A stretch of 64,000 bases of DNA from Hoylesella buccalis ATCC 35310 (GTDB lineage: Bacteria > Bacteroidota > Bacteroidia > Bacteroidales > Bacteroidaceae), in the NCBI RefSeq assembly GCF_025151385.1, contig NZ_CP102287.1:2356001-2420000 (forward strand), in the 5' to 3' direction. Shown in pieces: positions 35,940 through 44,221 of the stretch (its first letter is position 1; every line of letters begins with the position of its first letter). The notes beneath the pieces were generated by a model, which did not search any database, was not told the DNA's origin, and was given only the letters and a program-made list of their open reading frames with translations. The position numbers and the translations under genes are program-made.

Positions 35940-37154
35940 ATGATGAAAAAACACATATTGCTGGCGTGCATGATCCTTACAGGATTAACAGCATGCAATG
36001 AACAAAAAGAAATAAAGATGGGAAGCTATGCATACGATGCCCAGTTCTTAAAAGATCACGGCATCAAATACGTGGAGTTAAAATCAAAAGATGGAAGTGC
36101 AAAAGTAATGGTCGTTCCCTCTTGGCAAGGCCGTGTGGTAACCACGTCTGCTGCTGGTGATGAAGGCAACAGTTACGGTTGGATCAACTACCGTTTCATT
36201 GAGGCTGGGAAACAAAGCGACCAGTTCAACCCTGTGGGTGGTGAAGAACGCTTCTGGCTGGGTCCTGAAGGCGGACCATACTCCCTGTATTTTGCGAATG
36301 GCAAAGAGCAGGTTTATGACAACTGGAAAGTTCCTGCCGTCATCGACACCGAAACCTTTGACGTCGTAGAGAGCAATGATACGGTCATTCAGTTCAAGAA
36401 AAGTACGTCGGTCAAGAATGCTTCTGGGGCTGTTTTTGACCTAGACATCAACCGAAAAGTTTCGCTGTTATCCAAAACATCAATCGAACAACGGTTGGGT
36501 ATTACGTTTCCGACTGATGCCAAACTTGTAGCATACGAGAGTCTGAATAAGATTACCAATACCGGCAAGGAAGCATGGACGAAGAAGAATGGATTGATAT
36601 CCATCTGGATGTTAAGTCACTTCAATCCAACCCCAACAACAACGGTATTCATTCCATACCATGAAAATGCCGAAGGCAAGATTGTCAACGATGAATATTT
36701 TGGTAAGATTCCGGCCGACCGTTTGAAAACACAAGATGGCATACTCTATTTTAAAATAGACGGCAAGTTGCGCTCGAAGCTGGGCATTCCCCCGATGCGC
36801 TCAAAGGGTTTGTGCTGCAGTTACGACTCAGAAAAGAAAGTGCTGACCATCTTGCGTTGCAACATGCCAGAAAAGCCAGGAGCCTATCTCAACGGACAGT
36901 GGGGAAAACAAGACGACCCCTTTGCTGGAGACATGCTGAATGCTTATAACGACGGTCCTGTAGAAGATGGTTCTATCATGGGGCCCTTCTACGAAATTGA
37001 GACCTCATCGCCTGGTGCAGAACTGGCTGTGAACGAATCGCTTCTTCACAAGCAGGAAACCTTCCACATCCAAGCAGAAGAAGACATCCTTAACCCGATT
37101 GTCGAAAAGCTCTTTGGTGTCAATCTGGAAACCATCAAAAGTCAATTTCAATAA
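35940..37154 (+). CDS. DUF6786-like periplasmic lipoprotein
   Basis: From ATG 35940 the product has 404 residues and begins MMKKHILLACMILTGLTACN, a lipoprotein signal with lipobox TAC. An ATG one codon later is equally possible; the longer frame from 35904 is rejected because it crosses the hairpin. The body is a predicted large beta-sandwich (MVVPSWQGRVVTTSAAGDEG, FNPVGGEERFWLGPEGGPYS) that I place with DUF6786 proteins, whose fold resembles aldose mutarotases. Lying between an aldose isomerase and the SusCD genes, a mutarotase or sugar-binding role is plausible but unproven. Confidence in the gene is high, in the family moderate. Confidence 0.8.
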   Translation: MMKKHILLACMILTGLTACNEQKEIKMGSYAYDAQFLKDHGIKYVELKSKDGSAKVMVVPSWQGRVVTTSAAGDEGNSYGWINYRFIEAGKQSDQFNPVGGEERFWLGPEGGPYSLYFANGKEQVYDNWKVPAVIDTETFDVVESNDTVIQFKKSTSVKNASGAVFDLDINRKVSLLSKTSIEQRLGITFPTDAKLVAYESLNKITNTGKEAWTKKNGLISIWMLSHFNPTPTTTVFIPYHENAEGKIVNDEYFGKIPADRLKTQDGILYFKIDGKLRSKLGIPPMRSKGLCCSYDSEKKVLTILRCNMPEKPGAYLNGQWGKQDDPFAGDMLNAYNDGPVEDGSIMGPFYEIETSSPGAELAVNESLLHKQETFHIQAEEDILNPIVEKLFGVNLETIKSQFQ

Positions 37155-37163
37155 CTATGTTAT

Positions 37164-37194
37164 AGAAGGGCTCTTCCGGACAAAGAGTCCTTCT
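37164..37194 (+). terminator. Intercistronic hairpin before the first SusC gene
   Basis: AGAAGGGCTCTT (37164-37175) pairs with AAGAGTCCTTCT (37183-37194) with one G-U wobble. It is followed by CTAAAAAG, not a T-run. It sits between the DUF6786-like gene and susC. Confidence 0.55.
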
Positions 37195-37232
37195 CTAAAA
37201 AGCTTCATCAAATCAAATAATACCAACACAAT

Positions 37233-40200
37233 ATGAGATATATAAAAAGAAGCGGAGTCATTGCAATTCTTATTTTGACAGGTTTGTTCCTGCCAAACAG
37301 TATGACAGTGGGGGCTACCGGCACACTAGATGGTTCTCAACCAGGAAATGCGAGCCAGCAGACGAACCAACAACAAAAATTTGTTAGCGGAAACGTAACA
37401 GATGCAGAAACACAAGAACCTCTCATTGGCGTTAGCATCAAAATAAAAGGAACGAACATCGCTGCAATCACTGACGCAAACGGGCATTACCAGATACAAC
37501 TTCGAACAAGCCAAGACATCTTGATCTTCTCCTATATCGGAAAAAAAACAGTTGAGATACGCACCAATGGCAGGGCAAGGTTGGATGTAGTGATGGAGAA
37601 TGATGAAAATACACTCTCTGATGTCGTAATTTACACGGGATATCTAACCCAGAAGAAAGCCGATTTGACGGGGTCTGTAGCCATTGCCAATCAAGCTGAT
37701 ATTGCTAGAGGAAACTCAGCGAATGCCATGAAAGGACTTCAGGGGAAAATGGCTGGCGTACAGATTACGACCAATGGTGGCAATCCTGCTGAAAGTGTCA
37801 ACATCCAGATCAGAGGACTTTCGTCACTGTCGGGAGGTATCAAGCCCCTCATCGTCTTGGACGGAATGCCAACAGAGGGGCTAAACCTTCGTGACATTAA
37901 TGCAGGTGACATTGAGTCTATTCAAGTATTAAAAGATGCAGCTTCAGCCAGCATCTATGGGGCAAGAGCTTCTGGCGGTGTTGTTCTGATTCAAACCAAG
38001 AAAGGCAAGCAAGGCAAAACAACGATAGAATATCATGGAAGTGTTTCTTCCAACACCGTCATCAACAAACCAAAGCTGATGAATGCTGTAGAATATGGTA
38101 CAGCCGAATTCAGGGCACAGGCCTACGACGAGAAAGTGTACGGAACCGCCATGTCGTTACCTACAACTTATGACTTTCTATGGCACAGAGATGCGAACGG
38201 TTATGCCTGTCTCGATGCTGCTACACCGGCAGAATGGCTCACGCCCAACAAGAAAGTAGCCGGCGCAAATACGGACTGGATGAATGAAATTTTTAGGACT
38301 GCAGTTTCAACAAACCATCAACTGACCATTTCATCAGGTAACGACAAGAGTCGCAGCTTGTTCTCATTGGGTTATTTTAATAACCAGGGAACACAAATTC
38401 ATACATTCTTCAAGAAATATTCTATCAGAGCCAACTCTGAATATAACTTATTGCAAAACCGTTTGAAGATTGGAGAAAATCTGGCGGTGTCGTATCTACA
38501 GTACCGAGGCCAAAACGAGACACGCTGGGCTATGATCAATCCCCCTGCAGTCCCAGTCTATGACAAAGACGGAAACTGGGCTGGAGCTGCTGGCTTTGAC
38601 GATTTCAGCAATCCCGTTCGCTTATTGGAAATGAACAAAAACAACGTCAACAACTACGTCAAAATTATCGGAAACATTTTCCTTGACCTCAATCTATGGA
38701 AAGGCTTGTCTGCCAGGACTCAGTTTGGCATAGACTATGGTAACGCTTACAGCAGGACCATTGATGGTATCTGGTCGGAGACAGGTGGAAGAAGTAGCAA
38801 TGGCGAGAACTATGTGGGCAATAGCCAGTCGCATCCACTCAACTATGTGTGGACCAACACGCTGACATATAACTATGCCAACAATCAACACGATTTGACA
38901 GTTCTTTTAGGACAGGAAAGCACAAGATACGTACAAGAGGGATTTTCGGCTCGCCGAGAAGGCGTTTATCTAGAGGACCGTGACTTTGCGCATATCGGTG
39001 TGACAACTGGCAAAAAATATTCACTAGGAAGTTCGGCAGACGAATATACCTACCTATCTTATTTTGGTAAAATCAACTACGTCTATGCAGGCAAATATCT
39101 CGCTTCTGCCACTATTCGTCGTGACGGTTCTTCCTTGTTCGGTGCGTCAAATCGTTGGGGAACCTTCCCAGCATTCTCTTTGGGATGGCGACTGAAAGAC
39201 GAAAAGTTCATGGAAAACGCAACGTTTGTTTCTAACCTGAAACTTCGTGCCAGTTATGGTACCAATGGTAGCGTGCAAGGACTTCCTAGAGGATATACGA
39301 CAACACCGTTCACACCCGACTATTTTGATACCTCTTATCCAATCAAAGGAAATGAGAACGGACATTTGGAATCGGGTTACAGGAGACTTTGGTTAGGTAA
39401 TCCTGACTTAAAATGGGAAACCACTACGCAGACTGATCTGGGCATTGATTTCGGGTTTTTCAATCAAAGGTTAACGGGGTCGCTGGAATACTATTTCAAG
39501 AAAACGAAGGATATCTTGGTTCAGACTCCCTATATTGCAGCAATGGGAGAAGGCGGTGAGCCATGGATTAACGGTGCCAGCATGAACAACCAAGGAATAG
39601 AAATGGAGCTCACGTTCAGAAACAAACAAGGTTCTGCTTTCGAATACGAGATTTCTGCCAACATAGGCACCTATAAAACAAAGCTCACAAGCCTTCCATC
39701 AAATGTTATCAACAAGTATCCTGGTGACGGCATGAGAGATTTCGTATTGGACAAGACTCCCAACATCTTCTACGGTATGGTAGCCGATGGTATATTCAAG
39801 ACACAGGAAGAAGTTGACAGACATGCCGAACAACCAGGAAAAGCCATTGGTAGAATTAGATACAAGGATTTAGATGGTGATGGTGTCATCAACGAACTCT
39901 ATGACAGAACCTATATCGGCATTGCAGACCCAGACTTCTTCGGTGGGCTGAATGTTGACCTGCGTTACCACGGCTTTGACCTGAACGTGTTCTTCCAAGG
40001 CGTATTCGGTAACATGGTAGACAACGTTTGGAAACGAGAGAGCGACCTTTGGAATATCTCAGTACCTAAGGGAAAGAACCATCCTGTAAGGCTACTGGAC
40101 GCATGGTCATTCGACAATCCAGACTCAGATATACCAGCCATCACCAACCAAACGGTAAACAACGAGAACAGATTTTCTACCTATTACGTTGAAAATGGGT

Positions 40201-40424
40201 CGTATCTCAAATTAAGGAATATAGAAATGGGATATACAATACCTCGTCATGCATTACAAAAACTTTTCGTCAAAGAACTGAGACTTTATGCCAATGCACG
40301 GAATGTCTTTACATTGAAGAAATCTTGGGGAAATGATCGTTATACCAGCTTTGACCCAGAGATGCCTGGCTATGGCTATCTACAGCCATTTTCTCTTACA
40401 TTTGGCATTAACTTAAAATTCTAA
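37233..40424 (+). CDS. SusC-like TonB-dependent glycan transporter (first pair)
   Basis: A 1063-residue outer-membrane importer. It has a signal peptide, an N-terminal carboxypeptidase-regulatory-like domain (VSGNVTDAETQEPLIGVSIK), a short TonB-box region (DVVIYTGYLTQKK), a plug with MAGVQITTNGGNPAESVNIQ, LDGMPTEGLNL and the signature DIESIQVLKDAASASIYGAR, and a 22-strand barrel ending in YLQPFSLTFGINLKF. The SusD gene follows nine bases after the stop. The pair should form a pedal-bin complex moving oligosaccharides, here probably D-arabinan fragments, into the periplasm. Confidence 0.95.
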   Translation: MRYIKRSGVIAILILTGLFLPNSMTVGATGTLDGSQPGNASQQTNQQQKFVSGNVTDAETQEPLIGVSIKIKGTNIAAITDANGHYQIQLRTSQDILIFSYIGKKTVEIRTNGRARLDVVMENDENTLSDVVIYTGYLTQKKADLTGSVAIANQADIARGNSANAMKGLQGKMAGVQITTNGGNPAESVNIQIRGLSSLSGGIKPLIVLDGMPTEGLNLRDINAGDIESIQVLKDAASASIYGARASGGVVLIQTKKGKQGKTTIEYHGSVSSNTVINKPKLMNAVEYGTAEFRAQAYDEKVYGTAMSLPTTYDFLWHRDANGYACLDAATPAEWLTPNKKVAGANTDWMNEIFRTAVSTNHQLTISSGNDKSRSLFSLGYFNNQGTQIHTFFKKYSIRANSEYNLLQNRLKIGENLAVSYLQYRGQNETRWAMINPPAVPVYDKDGNWAGAAGFDDFSNPVRLLEMNKNNVNNYVKIIGNIFLDLNLWKGLSARTQFGIDYGNAYSRTIDGIWSETGGRSSNGENYVGNSQSHPLNYVWTNTLTYNYANNQHDLTVLLGQESTRYVQEGFSARREGVYLEDRDFAHIGVTTGKKYSLGSSADEYTYLSYFGKINYVYAGKYLASATIRRDGSSLFGASNRWGTFPAFSLGWRLKDEKFMENATFVSNLKLRASYGTNGSVQGLPRGYTTTPFTPDYFDTSYPIKGNENGHLESGYRRLWLGNPDLKWETTTQTDLGIDFGFFNQRLTGSLEYYFKKTKDILVQTPYIAAMGEGGEPWINGASMNNQGIEMELTFRNKQGSAFEYEISANIGTYKTKLTSLPSNVINKYPGDGMRDFVLDKTPNIFYGMVADGIFKTQEEVDRHAEQPGKAIGRIRYKDLDGDGVINELYDRTYIGIADPDFFGGLNVDLRYHGFDLNVFFQGVFGNMVDNVWKRESDLWNISVPKGKNHPVRLLDAWSFDNPDSDIPAITNQTVNNENRFSTYYVENGSYLKLRNIEMGYTIPRHALQKLFVKELRLYANARNVFTLKKSWGNDRYTSFDPEMPGYGYLQPFSLTFGINLKF

Positions 40425-40433
40425 TAAAGCAAT

Positions 40434-42242
40434 ATGAAAAAAATAATCTTCATGATAGCAATGATACCCTGCATAATTGGACTCTGTAGTTGTACCGATT
40501 ATCTGGATGTCAATCCCAAACAGGTATTGGACGACAACCTGCTAAACAAGCCCGAAGATGTCGATGGTTTTGTAACCGCTGCCTACGCCAGAATAACGGA
40601 TATTCCTTCTTGGGACTCTCCTTTTGCCCCATGGTGGTCTGGCTCCATGCGCTCTGACGACTCCTACAAAGGTGGTGGCGGCACTTGGGACGGAGGAAAC
40701 GGCTGGGGATACATGGAAACCTTTGTAAACCTCACGCCCAATGGGTGGCCACTCGATTATCCATGGTATGTCTCATATCAAATTATCCAGCGATGCAACA
40801 CCGCTTTACAGAAGTTGGAAGGAGTTACTGCCGATGTCTTTCCTGCTGTAGACAGCCGTAGGGGTGAAATGTTATTCTTACGCTCATTTGTCTATTTCAG
40901 ACTAAAAGAATTCTTCAAGTATATACCTTATATCGATGAGAGTGTGAAAGGAACCACTGCAGACTTTGAGGCCATTTCCAACAGAGACAAAGCAAAAGGA
41001 AACGATCAATACCTGTGGGAACATATCTTGACGGACTTCAAAAAAGCAGAAGAACTGCTCCCAATGACACAAGAAGACAAAGGGCGCATCACCAAAAATG
41101 CAGCTACGGCAATGGTGGCTAGAATCTTGATGTTTATGGCCTATGAGCAAGACGACAGACACCAGGTCGTTAACATCAACAAGGAACGTTTGCAAGAAGC
41201 ACTCACCTATCTGAATAAATTGACAGACCAAGAAGGAGGGGCATTGGACTTGTGCAATGACTTCGGAACAAATTTTGTTTCAGAATCTGACAATTTAACC
41301 AAAGAATCTATTTGGGAAATTCAATATTCCATCAATGATGACAGTAGAACTGGAGGCAAGATTAACCGCAGCGAAGGATTGAACCATCCATGGCAATGGG
41401 GCGGATTCCAATGTTGTGATTTCCATCATGTGAGCTATACCATGGGCAATGCATTTAAGACAGGGTCTGATGGTCTGCCCATGTTTGATACCTACAACAA
41501 TGACTCGTATGGTGACTACATCAAGGGGGCAAACGGTGAAGATGACAAGACCAAAATAGACCGTGGCAATAAAGCCTACTTTGACAAGTATACTTTCGAC
41601 CCTCGGTTTAGTCATACAATCTGTGCACCAGGGCAGCCCTGGAAATATGATCCTAACTTGATATTTAAGAGTCAAGGTATCAGAAACGGAGCTGAATATG
41701 GCTATTTGAAATCACTGAAAGAGTTGCCAAATCCTAAATGTGAATGCTTGCTGTATGATGGCTGGCAGTTCAATTCCATGAACAAGCGTATGATTAGATA
41801 TGACGAGATTATCCTATGGAAAGCAGAAGTGCTGATTCAACTAGACAGATGGGATGAAGCACTCCCCCTGATTAACAAAATCAGAACACGTGCAGCCAAC
41901 AGTACAAGTCATTTGAAAGATGCAAATGGAAGATACATTCTTAATTACAAATGTGAGACATATAAGCCCGGGGTGAACTGCACTTGGGACAAAGACTTTG
42001 CGTGGAAAGCTTTGCAATGGGAAAACCGTCTAGAAATGGCTTGTGAAGGACGCAGATTTTTCGACTTACAGCGTTGGGGAATCTTAGAAAGTACAATGAA
42101 TAAATATTTTGCCATTGAGAAGAACAGATTCTCTTGGATGCAAAATGCAAGATTCACCGCTGGTCGGGATGAATACTTCCCTATCCCTCAACCACAAATG
42201 AAATGGGCAAAAGGGAACTATGTTCAAAATCCTGGTTATTAA
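40434..42242 (+). CDS. SusD-like surface glycan-binding lipoprotein (first pair)
   Basis: The 602-residue lid of the adjacent SusC. A lipoprotein signal with GLCSC precedes TDYLDVNPKQVLDDN, typical of RagB/SusD proteins. TPR-like helices include LFLRSFVYFRLKEFF and WKAEVLIQLDRWDEALPLIN, and the C-terminal SusD block includes ENRLEMACEGRRFFDLQRWG followed by YFPIPQPQM near the end. It is surface exposed, anchored by lipid, and binds the polysaccharide. Aromatic residues in the long middle insertion may form the binding face; ligand identity is inferred only from the locus. Confidence 0.95.
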   Translation: MKKIIFMIAMIPCIIGLCSCTDYLDVNPKQVLDDNLLNKPEDVDGFVTAAYARITDIPSWDSPFAPWWSGSMRSDDSYKGGGGTWDGGNGWGYMETFVNLTPNGWPLDYPWYVSYQIIQRCNTALQKLEGVTADVFPAVDSRRGEMLFLRSFVYFRLKEFFKYIPYIDESVKGTTADFEAISNRDKAKGNDQYLWEHILTDFKKAEELLPMTQEDKGRITKNAATAMVARILMFMAYEQDDRHQVVNINKERLQEALTYLNKLTDQEGGALDLCNDFGTNFVSESDNLTKESIWEIQYSINDDSRTGGKINRSEGLNHPWQWGGFQCCDFHHVSYTMGNAFKTGSDGLPMFDTYNNDSYGDYIKGANGEDDKTKIDRGNKAYFDKYTFDPRFSHTICAPGQPWKYDPNLIFKSQGIRNGAEYGYLKSLKELPNPKCECLLYDGWQFNSMNKRMIRYDEIILWKAEVLIQLDRWDEALPLINKIRTRAANSTSHLKDANGRYILNYKCETYKPGVNCTWDKDFAWKALQWENRLEMACEGRRFFDLQRWGILESTMNKYFAIEKNRFSWMQNARFTAGRDEYFPIPQPQMKWAKGNYVQNPGY

Positions 42243-42258
42243 TTTAAAAGGTAAAATT

Positions 42259-42672
42259 ATGAAAGATAAAATAATAAAATATCTGTGTGCCTTGTTTGCA
42301 ATCTTACTGATGGCGAGTTGTTATGACAGGGATATCATTGACAGTAAAGAATTTAATCACTTTATGCCACCTGTTGAAAATGTAACCCTTCAAAATGCAG
42401 ACAACAGTGTAACGCTCTCATGGACTGTCCCTAAAGATATTCCAGAAGACATTGTAAGACCAGCAAGAATTGAAATACAAGTAGTTGAAAATGGTATCTA
42501 TAGACAAAAGGTCACTTTGAGTGAAACGGATCCGAGCCATGCTGACATCAAAGTTGAAGCCGGAAAACCATACCGCTTCATCATTAAAATGGTCAGTTCT
42601 ATCAAAAATGAAAATAGAGTGAAAGGAGAATCAGATCAAATCTATTCAAAAGGTGTCATTGTATCGAGATAA
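42259..42672 (+). CDS. DUF4945-like small lipoprotein
   Basis: From ATG 42259 the product has 137 residues: lipoprotein signal with lipobox MASC, then YDRDIIDSKEFNHFMPPVEN and one fibronectin-III-like beta domain (VTLSWTVPKDIPEDIV, PYRFIIKMVSS). The longer frame from 42220 overlaps the SusD end and hides the signal, so I reject it. Small lipoproteins of this type follow SusD genes in many Bacteroidota loci and probably act as accessory surface binders. Family name held with moderate confidence. Confidence 0.8.
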   Translation: MKDKIIKYLCALFAILLMASCYDRDIIDSKEFNHFMPPVENVTLQNADNSVTLSWTVPKDIPEDIVRPARIEIQVVENGIYRQKVTLSETDPSHADIKVEAGKPYRFIIKMVSSIKNENRVKGESDQIYSKGVIVSR

Positions 42673-42701
42673 TCACCGAATATTGCCGTGTGCAGAGTTA
42701 G

Positions 42702-42734
42702 GTGGATAGCCTAGACGTGAGATAGGCTATCCAC
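42702..42734 (+). terminator. Intercistronic hairpin before the DUF4185 gene
   Basis: GTGGATAGCCTA (42702-42713) pairs perfectly with TAGGCTATCCAC (42723-42734) around a nine-base loop. No T-run follows, suggesting a processing or stabilising structure or a partial terminator inside the locus. Confidence 0.6.
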
Positions 42735-42792
42735 TATAGAGAAAAACATTTGTCCAAATCTTTTTTACTAAAATATAAACGATTATACGAAT

Positions 42793-44193
42793 ATGAAAAA
42801 ATTCATACACCTTACATTTGGTATCGCCCTCTTTCTAGTTTCGTGCGGAAATTCTGAATTTGACACGTTGAAATGGTCTGAGGTGAAAGTATCAACGGTA
42901 GAGTCCACCCTTATACCCTCCATCGAAACAAAAGAAGTTACCGCTACTATACAGATCGAACCAACAGACGCTATCGATTATCTGGAAATATCTAAAGTGG
43001 GTGCAGACGCATACACAGATCGAATAGAGGGGCACAAGTTGACTTCTCCTTTCCGGTATACGTACCAATTAACAGAAAATGACCCTGAACAGTTTTCTCT
43101 TGCTGTAGTAGCTTATTCTAAAGATGGGAGTAGGACACATCCCCTTTTCCTAAAAATAGACAACAGGAAAGGAATGTTTATCAACAGCGTCACTCGTATC
43201 GCACGTGTGACAGGCACTCCCATGTCTGGAGAGACGTTCCCTTCACCCAACAAGACCTCTTCTAGGTGGAATGTAGGAGGGACAGACCTCGGTATTATTT
43301 GGGAAATGTCGCCTGGAAAATACGGACTTTTCTTTGGAGACACCTTCGGTGCAGATTTTAAGCCGAACCCGACCGCTCCCGGTCCGAATGGCACATCTTG
43401 GCGAAGCAACGTTTTGGCTTTCTCTGAAGATACCCAACTCGACGATGGGCTGACAATCAGTAGTATGGCAGCCGATCGAAACGGTAGAGCCCGGGAAATT
43501 GTATATGGAGGTAAAGATGGGTCTGGATTTGGTGACTGGACCTCTATTCCTACTGCTGCTATCAGGGCAAATGGAACCGACTACGTACATTACATGAATA
43601 TTAAGAACTGGGCTGGTTGGATAACCAATTACTCCAGTCTCTACAAATCTAACGACAACGGGCAAACATGGCGTAGGTGTACTAGCGTACGATTTTCAGA
43701 AAACAGTAACTTTGGACAAGCTGCCTATTTCAAAAAAGACGGCTATGTGTACATGGTTGGAACTCAAACAGGAAGGAATCATGCTGCTTATCTTGCCAGG
43801 TTCAAAGAAACTGACATAGAAACACAGGCTGCATATGAATATTGGAATGGTAAAACCAAACAATGGGTCCGTGGTGACGAGAGTAGTGCCACCGTATTGA
43901 TTCCAGGAACCGTTGGTGAAGCTTCACTCATCTATAACGAATCATTCAAGAAATGGATCATTGCATATTTCAATGAGGCACTCTATAACATTACATTAAG
44001 ATCTGCTGACAATATCACAGGTCCTTGGACAGAGCCTATCGAACTAGCTAGCGGCAGAAACTATGCTCAACTCTATGGTTCATTCTTTCACCCTCTTTCT
44101 TCAAAAGGGCGCAATCTATATTTTACCATGTCTATGTGGCTACCGTACAACACCTTCCTCATGAAGGTGGAACTGGGAGGCATGGGCAACTAG
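42793..44193 (+). CDS. DUF4185 lipoprotein, predicted GH183-type endo-D-arabinofuranase
   Basis: The product has 466 residues: lipoprotein signal (LFLVSCGN), an Ig-like N-domain to about residue 125, then a DUF4185 beta-propeller. Signature blocks are GGTDLGIIWE (Asp165), YGLFFGDTFG (Asp183), TSWRSNVLAFSEDTQLDDG, IPTAAIRANGTDYVHYMNI and SSLYKSNDNGQTWRR. DUF4185 proteins from gut Bacteroidota and actinobacteria have been shown to be endo-acting D-arabinofuranases (family GH183). As a probable surface lipoprotein next to SusCD it would make the first cuts in the polymer. Activity is inferred from the family; the two Asp are candidate catalytic residues, not proven. Confidence 0.87.
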   Translation: MKKFIHLTFGIALFLVSCGNSEFDTLKWSEVKVSTVESTLIPSIETKEVTATIQIEPTDAIDYLEISKVGADAYTDRIEGHKLTSPFRYTYQLTENDPEQFSLAVVAYSKDGSRTHPLFLKIDNRKGMFINSVTRIARVTGTPMSGETFPSPNKTSSRWNVGGTDLGIIWEMSPGKYGLFFGDTFGADFKPNPTAPGPNGTSWRSNVLAFSEDTQLDDGLTISSMAADRNGRAREIVYGGKDGSGFGDWTSIPTAAIRANGTDYVHYMNIKNWAGWITNYSSLYKSNDNGQTWRRCTSVRFSENSNFGQAAYFKKDGYVYMVGTQTGRNHAAYLARFKETDIETQAAYEYWNGKTKQWVRGDESSATVLIPGTVGEASLIYNESFKKWIIAYFNEALYNITLRSADNITGPWTEPIELASGRNYAQLYGSFFHPLSSKGRNLYFTMSMWLPYNTFLMKVELGGMGN

Positions 44194-44221
44194 AAATATA
44201 ATTTATAGGACAGGAAGGAAA

